Assembly: GCA_015501055.1 (NCBI GenBank)
Contig: JADNYV010000045.1
Span: 186,001 to 250,000 of the forward strand
Length of the DNA: 64,000 nucleotides
Reading direction: 5' to 3'
DNA from: Mucidula mucida
Taxonomy: Eukaryota > Basidiomycota > Agaricomycetes > Agaricales > Physalacriaceae
Part shown: positions 59,215 through 64,000 of the stretch, one piece after another
Numbering within the stretch: position 1 is the stretch's first letter
Layout: every line of letters begins with the position of its first letter
The notes under the pieces: model-generated
What the model was told of the DNA's origin: nothing
What the model saw: only the letters and a program-made list of their open reading frames with translations
Databases searched by the model: none
Program-made: the position numbers and the translations under genes

Positions 59215-60575
59215 TCACACGCACCTATTGGTGGCCAGGAATTAGCCGAGACGTCCGCGAATACGTGGAAGGGTGTCAAAAATGCCAAGTTACAAAGTCA
59301 CATCGCACAAAACCGGCTGCACCCCTCCATCCTATAGACGTACCAAGCGAACCATGGGAGAAGGTTGGGACGGACATGATTGGCGAGTTGCCGGAGTCGG
59401 GAGGATACAATGCGATCAGCACGTTTGTGGACCATTTCACAAAGCGGTTACGCATTATACCAACACACACCACCCTGACGTCAGAAGGCATGGCTCGTAT
59501 TTACCGCGATCGAATCTTCCCCATACATGGATTGCCGCGACAGATGATACACAATCGAGGTCCGCAATACCACTCGCGTTTCATGAAGGAGTTATACCGG
59601 CTGTTGGGCATTGAAGGGAACTTCACGACGGCGTACCATCCACAGGCAAATGGGCAAACAGAACGGTTGAACCAAGAGATAGAACATTTCTTACGGTTAT
59701 TCGTCAATTACCATCAGAACGACTGGCATGAATGGTTACCCTCTGCCGAATTCGTTTACAACGATTGGGTACACTCAGCAACCAAGGTTACTCCGTTCTT
59801 TGCAGACATGGGCAGACACCCCTACAAAGGCACCGCTCCGAAAACGGCATCGAGAAACGAGACTGCGCAGGAGTTTGCCAACGGCATGAGGAAAACATGG
59901 GACGAAGTAGGGTCGGCATTGAATATGGCAAAAGAGGACATGAAACGGTTTTATGACAGGAAGCGGACAGACGCAGTAGAGTACAAGGAGGGCGACAAAG
60001 TATGGCTGGAAGGGACAAATCTCAGCACGGACCGACCAATGAAGAAGCTCGATGACAAACGCTTCGGGCCGTTCAAAGTGATCAAGAAAGTTGGGACGAG
60101 CTCTTACAAGCTCCAGATTCCTCACACGTGGAAAAGCATCCATCCCGTGTTCAATGAGGCCCTGTTAACGCCTTACCACGAGCCCCAATTTCCGACGCAA
60201 CCCCGAGATACGCGTCCACCACCTGTGCTGGAAGGAGCCGAACCGGAATGGGAGGTTGAGAAAGTGGTTAATTCCCGGAAGTACCGCGGAGGTTTTCAAT
60301 ACAAGGTTCACTGGAAGGGTTATGGCACACACGAGCAGCCATGGGAACCGGCATGCAATCTCAAAAATGCCGACGAAGCCATCAGTGATTTCCACCAACA
60401 ATATCCAAACAAGCCGAAGCCACCCGCGCTTGCTCGCATTGAAGTCCCCATGTCGCAATTTCCATCACATTTATTCCGACCCATGCCACCGCCTAATACC
60501 GAATCCCTTGACGTCACGCTACCCTCTGCAGCCCTCATGGAGCAACTCTGGCGCAGAATGGAACTTGCGCCTTAA
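59211..60575 (+). CDS. Gypsy integrase with C-terminal chromodomain
   Basis: 454 open residues. The zinc-binding region includes CQKCQVTKSH. The core has VGTDMIGELP with the first catalytic Asp. IHNRGPQYHSRFM corresponds to the usual S-D-R-G-x-Q-F, but the second catalytic Asp is replaced by Asn. The catalytic Glu is present in QTERLNQEIEHF. The C-terminus has VEKVVNSRKYRGGFQYKVHW, a chromodomain with two aromatic cage positions, as in chromoviruses that target heterochromatin. The chromodomain extends to about residue 400. The D-to-N change should abolish strand transfer, if real. Confidence 0.85.
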   Translation: MITRTYWWPGISRDVREYVEGCQKCQVTKSHRTKPAAPLHPIDVPSEPWEKVGTDMIGELPESGGYNAISTFVDHFTKRLRIIPTHTTLTSEGMARIYRDRIFPIHGLPRQMIHNRGPQYHSRFMKELYRLLGIEGNFTTAYHPQANGQTERLNQEIEHFLRLFVNYHQNDWHEWLPSAEFVYNDWVHSATKVTPFFADMGRHPYKGTAPKTASRNETAQEFANGMRKTWDEVGSALNMAKEDMKRFYDRKRTDAVEYKEGDKVWLEGTNLSTDRPMKKLDDKRFGPFKVIKKVGTSSYKLQIPHTWKSIHPVFNEALLTPYHEPQFPTQPRDTRPPPVLEGAEPEWEVEKVVNSRKYRGGFQYKVHWKGYGTHEQPWEPACNLKNADEAISDFHQQYPNKPKPPALARIEVPMSQFPSHLFRPMPPPNTESLDVTLPSAALMEQLWRRMELAP

Positions 60576-60586
60576 GGAGGGGGTGA

Positions 60587-61115
60587 TGTTATGAATTGCC
60601 ATATTTTCACACTTTCACATCTCATCATATCTTATCGGGGGCCTTGTCTTATCAACCAACGAACTGCTTCATCATCTGTTTCGTCACCGATCATACCCCT
60701 TTTCATTACCGAAGCCGTACTCATGTTGGACACACGTCCAACACATGGATGACATCATACATGCCGATACCTCATGGACTCCCTATTGTATACACACTGC
60801 CGACACTCGTAGTACACATGGTTGTTTCAGTATTATTACTTACATGCAGTTACCACTCGTATTTAATGGTTTCACGGACTAGTAGCATACAACACTGGGT
60901 CAAGGGCGTGGAGCATCCCTAGTGGAAACGTGTATGGACAAGGAGTCTCAAACACAGACTTACTAGTATATAAGCAGTAGTGTAGTATCATTGTACTTTA
61001 GTTCCGATCTCGTTTATACACCTGGCCTAGCCTAGTCTTACGAACGCGAACGTTTTCTCTTTCAGTTCTTGCTGTGGTACCTGGTTGAGTCTCGTGGCTT
61101 AGTCAGTCGCTAACA
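60587..61115 (+). repeat. Gypsy 3' LTR
   Basis: 529 bp, nearly identical to the 5' LTR, followed directly by the CAGTG duplication. Its polypurine tract lies just upstream at about 60574-60583. Confidence 0.9.
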
Positions 61116-61830
61116 CAGTGACCCCCAAATGTTGCATTACAATCACAATATCACTCAACCAGCCCGATTGACATGCCTCCCATAGTGCCATGTATGCCCC
61201 CAGGCAGCTAACCACCAAGCAAGTGTCCGGTGCTTGCAGCAAGCCACTCAGGAATTGTAGTGCACGGTCCACCCAAACAAAATGCAATGGCAGCAGGCCG
61301 GTCTCTGAGTACAAGACACATAGCCGAGATCGGTCATGAAGATGGAGAGTCCGGCGTAAGAAGTGGACCTCTACAGCCTCCAGCAGCGCAAGCAAGCCTT
61401 TAGAGACATCCAATGCCAGCTCCGCTCCATATGTGAGGTGCGCCGCAACCCGCGCGCGGTACACTATCAACACTTCTCGAGGAGGTAGATCACCAAAATG
61501 CTTCACCAACCGCATAGTCACATTGGCAGTCCGTTGCGCCGTGATTGACTTGATGAGATACATCTGTGGGAATAAGCTGCCCGGTCTTGAACAGAGTGTG
61601 ACCCCAAGATAGCGATGCTCATCGACCCAATCAATGATTTGGCCTTGAATTCGAAGGACTGGCCGAATACCTGGCTGTTTTCCAAAGATCATGGCCTTCA
61701 AACATGAGACAAGGCATACTCAACACAAAAAGCCGTGAACCTTTGTCTTTGGGACATTCACCATAAATCCTTTCCGACTGGCATAGCCACCATAGGCTGC
61801 GAGGTCCGAGAGTCGTCACAAAGTAGGACT
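61116..61830 (-). mobile_element. LINE reverse transcriptase part, upstream half of the interrupted element
   Basis: The minus-strand frame 61701-61116 reads MIFGKQPG, DWVDEHRYLGVTL, TAQRTANVTMRLVKHFGDLP, RARVAAHLTYGAELALDVS and LLEAVEVHFLRRTLHLHDRS. This is the C-terminal reverse transcriptase region of fungal LINEs. Upstream (61720-61820), SRKGFMVNVPKTK in a shifted frame is the preceding conserved block. The catalytic core with FADD is mostly missing. The element continues at 54592 after the Gypsy insertion. It is 5' truncated and non-functional. Confidence 0.78.
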
Positions 61831-62261
61831 TCTTAGTCTAGTCGTAGTACATATATCCATTCAAGTTTGAATTCTCCGTGCATCGTGGTCTGTATGTCCC
61901 ATGACCAACCTCGTGTGGAAAGCGTGGATATATACGGCTCCATGGCCGTCCATACGCATACAATGACGCGAGCAGTTTCCAACAATGAAGTGACTTGAAA
62001 TTGAGCTTCCTAGGAGGCCAAAGCGTGGTGAGGCTAGAGCGTCGACTGCTAAGTTCGGCAAAGTCCCGCTCTCGGCAAATGATCCAGGAGGCGGGTAATC
62101 GGAGTTTCAAAAAATTTGATTCGTCTGATTTCAAACTTTAACTAGTTTTCGCGCGCGCGTTTGATCTGTTTGATGGGCACCCTGCGAAGAATTCTCACTG
62201 ACAGGTCGGTTTCCTTTCTTGACGCCTGCTTTTCTCTTACGACTTTAACAGTGAGCGGGAA
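61831..62261. other. Intergenic region
   Basis: This is the upstream region of the GATA-finger gene. A gcgcgcgcg tract lies at about 62151-62159. No gene recognised. Confidence 0.4.
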
Positions 62262-63227
62262 ATGTCGCCCAACAAAGATATGCCTCCGAGAAACGCGATC
62301 GACCCCGTCCTAGACGACGAGCAGGAAAGACGCAGAGAGGACGACTTACAGGTACGTGCGCCACATTCACCTTTACAAAGTACTCAATGCCGGCAGTCAA
62401 ACGGTCTTGCTCCAAGCATGCACCATCCTTATCCGTATCCTGGACCATACCCAATTCCGCACCATGTCAATGGATATTGGCCGAAACAGTACAATGAACT
62501 CCCGCCTCCGCCTCCGCCGATGTACTACCATGATCCTCACCATTACCATGATTATCGCAAGCCAGCTCCGTACCCGCCGCCTGCAGGATCGCGGTATGCA
62601 CACCACCTTCCTCCACCGCCGCCACCACCTCCGCCTCCACCACACGATCACTACCCTGCAGATTACGAGCCATACCTCCAGGTTACATACACCGACGACT
62701 CGTCTACAAAGCTTACAGACCGCGTTCGCCGTCGGTGCTTCAATTGCTATACCACAGATACCTCTACCTGGCGTCGTTCGACTCTCACTCCTGGCAAAGT
62801 GCTCTGCAACAAATGCGGTCTCTTTGAGCGTACCCACAGACGCCAGCGGCCCGAGCAGATCGCGCAGGAACGCGGAAAGAGATCCAACACCAAGGAACTC
62901 GTTCAAACTGCCCGACAAGGGCGCGCTGAGCGAGACGACGGTGCTAGTGGGAGTCAAATGACCAACCAACAACCGCCAGCGCCGGTACCCATGTTGAGCT
63001 ATACCCTTCCACCGCCGCCCCCGCCCCCGCCGCCTCAGCAGGAACAGCGGCGGTTCGAAATGTACAGTGGACCTGTCCTTCCGCCCTTGGTCAATCAGCG
63101 CGAAGGTTCACCACCGACTACGACGAGATATTCCCCGCGACGAGAATCAACACCCAGAGGGGGAACGCCGCCAACGCCGCCTCGCCGTGGGAGATCCGCT
63201 TCACCCTCAAGCGCCAACGAATCATAG
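62262..63227 (+). CDS. GATA-type zinc-finger transcription factor
   Basis: One open frame of 321 codons. A probable 46-48-nt in-frame intron (gtacgtgc...cggcag, about 62352-62397) would remove residues 31-46. A Pro/Tyr/His-rich N-terminal half (poly-Pro runs PPPPPPMYY and HLPPPPPPPPPPP) precedes the GATA finger at about residues 163-187: CFNCYTTDTSTWRRS, then GKVLCNKCGLFERTHRRQRP, a C-x2-C-x18-C-x2-C pattern. This is the IVb-type loop found in fungal factors. It would bind (A/T)GATA sites in the nucleus. The C-terminus is again Pro-rich and basic with RSPRR-like runs. The target genes are unknown. Disordered flanks limit closer assignment. Confidence 0.85.
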   Translation: MSPNKDMPPRNAIDPVLDDEQERRREDDLQVRAPHSPLQSTQCRQSNGLAPSMHHPYPYPGPYPIPHHVNGYWPKQYNELPPPPPPMYYHDPHHYHDYRKPAPYPPPAGSRYAHHLPPPPPPPPPPPHDHYPADYEPYLQVTYTDDSSTKLTDRVRRRCFNCYTTDTSTWRRSTLTPGKVLCNKCGLFERTHRRQRPEQIAQERGKRSNTKELVQTARQGRAERDDGASGSQMTNQQPPAPVPMLSYTLPPPPPPPPPQQEQRRFEMYSGPVLPPLVNQREGSPPTTTRYSPRRESTPRGGTPPTPPRRGRSASPSSANES

Positions 63228-64000
63228 TGCTTCTTGTTCATTCTTGTCACTCGCCATGTCCTACTAGTAATTATGTTTTCGTTCCTCGCCTAGCTTCTTT
63301 TGGCGACATACTACCCCCATCACATTCCATATTCCCATTGATCTGACTATACCTGGCTGCGCTTAGATTCGCTTTTGTATTCCTCGCTTAGTTTTTATGA
63401 CCGACACGTTATTGACTGAATGCAGTCTATCTTTGGCACAGACAGGATGCTCTGTACAACTATTGCCGCCGAGTCTTCTTCATCCGCAGGGTGTATATTG
63501 CATTCCGTCATCTCAGTGGATTCTCTTGATGTTTGACAGCTTCTGTCCATGCGTCTCACGATATGTTATATAGTGTACCCTCGAGCGTCTCGAGAGGAAC
63601 TCTCATTGGTAAAAAGATGCACATTGTTTCCGCCGCTGAGGAATCACCGACGTCTTGAACTACCATTAACCTCATGGTCTCCTCATCTTCAGACAAGGAG
63701 TATCTCTTGTATCTGATCTTCCTCTGGGCAGTCTGCACAATCAGCTATGGATACGTAACAACCGTTCTTCGTGAGCGGGGCGAGGGAGATGGCGAAAATT
63801 TGGTATAGTAATCAATCGCTGTTTTGTGGTCTCCATCTGCGACAGGTCCTCATTCAAGGGTTGACGACACTACGTTGACGCGTCATATAGCGCTAGCTTC
63901 AAGGGAGTTGAACACCTCAATCAATACCGAGTCGAGGAGTGTGGATATCCGCGAATGCGCGTCTCTAGAGTTTACAATGAACTACAAGTCTACGCGGCCG
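63228..64000. other. Downstream intergenic region
   Basis: This is the 3' flank of the GATA gene, running to the window edge. No coding or repeat signal recognised. Confidence 0.4.

Larger units (their letters stand above)
54598..61115 (+). mobile_element. Ty3/Gypsy chromovirus LTR retrotransposon, full length
   Basis: Two 529-bp LTRs (54598-55126 and 60587-61115) begin TGTTATGAAT and end GCTAACA. They are flanked by a 5-bp target duplication CAGTG at 54593-54597 and 61116-61120. A purine tract (aaggaggggg) precedes the 3' LTR. Internal order is gag, protease, reverse transcriptase, RNase H, integrase and chromodomain, all plus strand. The LTRs differ at only two positions that I found (54739 and 54975 against their partners), so insertion is recent. 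Several frame breaks interrupt pol. The element sits inside a LINE on the opposite strand. Confidence 0.93.

Noticed and set aside
55726..60575. A cellular gag-pol-derived (domesticated) gene
   Set aside because: LTRs, target duplication and polypurine tract show an ordinary young retrotransposon.
1..64000. CRISPR array, operon or bacterial defence system
   Set aside because: Introns and gene content are fungal. No regularly spaced direct repeats were seen.

Overview
The window is nuclear DNA of a filamentous fungus, most likely a wood- or litter-decaying agaricomycete (Basidiomycota). Genes are split by many 45-70 nt GT-AG introns. The gene set includes a sphingolipid C9-methyltransferase, CBM1-linked CE1 esterases, an AA9 polysaccharide monooxygenase, a DUF6534-type membrane protein, a terpene synthase, an F-box protein, an Ato/GPR1-type acetate transporter and a Ty3/Gypsy chromovirus with a 529-bp LTR. 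No species can be named from sequence alone. Intron-exon models were built by hand from splice sites and reading-frame continuity.

Layout. 1-1.6 kb: RNase H-like domain in one open frame with an RNase P/MRP Pop3-like domain. 1.7-3.1 kb (-): O-fucosyltransferase-like type II membrane protein. 4.3-6.2 kb (+): unrecognised cysteine-bearing protein, followed by a decayed copy of its own 3' end. 6.7-9.8 kb (-): SPX-domain phosphate permease. 10.7-11.8 kb (+): SDR with frame breaks. 12.5-14 kb (-): unrecognised gene. 15-16.9 kb (-): sphingolipid C9-methyltransferase. 18.5-19.7 kb (+): F-box protein. 20.3-25.3 kb (-): three tandem CE1 esterase genes, the third decayed. 26.3-27.5 kb (+): YIF1. 27.7-28.7 kb (+): mitochondrial-type SDR. 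29.3-29.9 kb (+): duplicated ABM-fold protein. 30.1-38.4 kb: a block bounded by inverted repeats carrying telomere-like TTAGGG motifs, containing UBLCP1, a Nudix gene plus truncated tandem copy, and a secreted carboxylesterase. 40.6-41.5 kb (+): acetate transporter. 41.6-43.7 kb (-): DUF6534-type protein. 44.3-50.8 kb: terpene synthase remnant, AA9 remnant, SDR and FAD monooxygenase, a possible small secondary-metabolism neighbourhood. 51-62 kb: a repeat and pseudogene zone with a TIR element, a Hsp104/ClpB pseudogene, and a Gypsy element inserted into a LINE with a 5-bp target duplication. 62.3-63.2 kb (+): GATA-finger protein.

Functionally the window mixes housekeeping genes (YIF1, UBLCP1, Pop3, phosphate permease, C9-methyltransferase) with secreted carbohydrate-active and ester-cleaving enzymes. 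Many reading frames are interrupted by one-base losses or gains, often in short homopolymers, including in conserved YIF1 and in a young retrotransposon. This looks at least partly like sequence error, so 'pseudogene' calls resting only on such indels are provisional. I found no convincing previously undescribed multi-gene system. The strongest oddities are the RNase H-Pop3 frame, two 10-nt micro-exons in UBLCP1, the telomere-motif inverted repeats and the nested retroelements.
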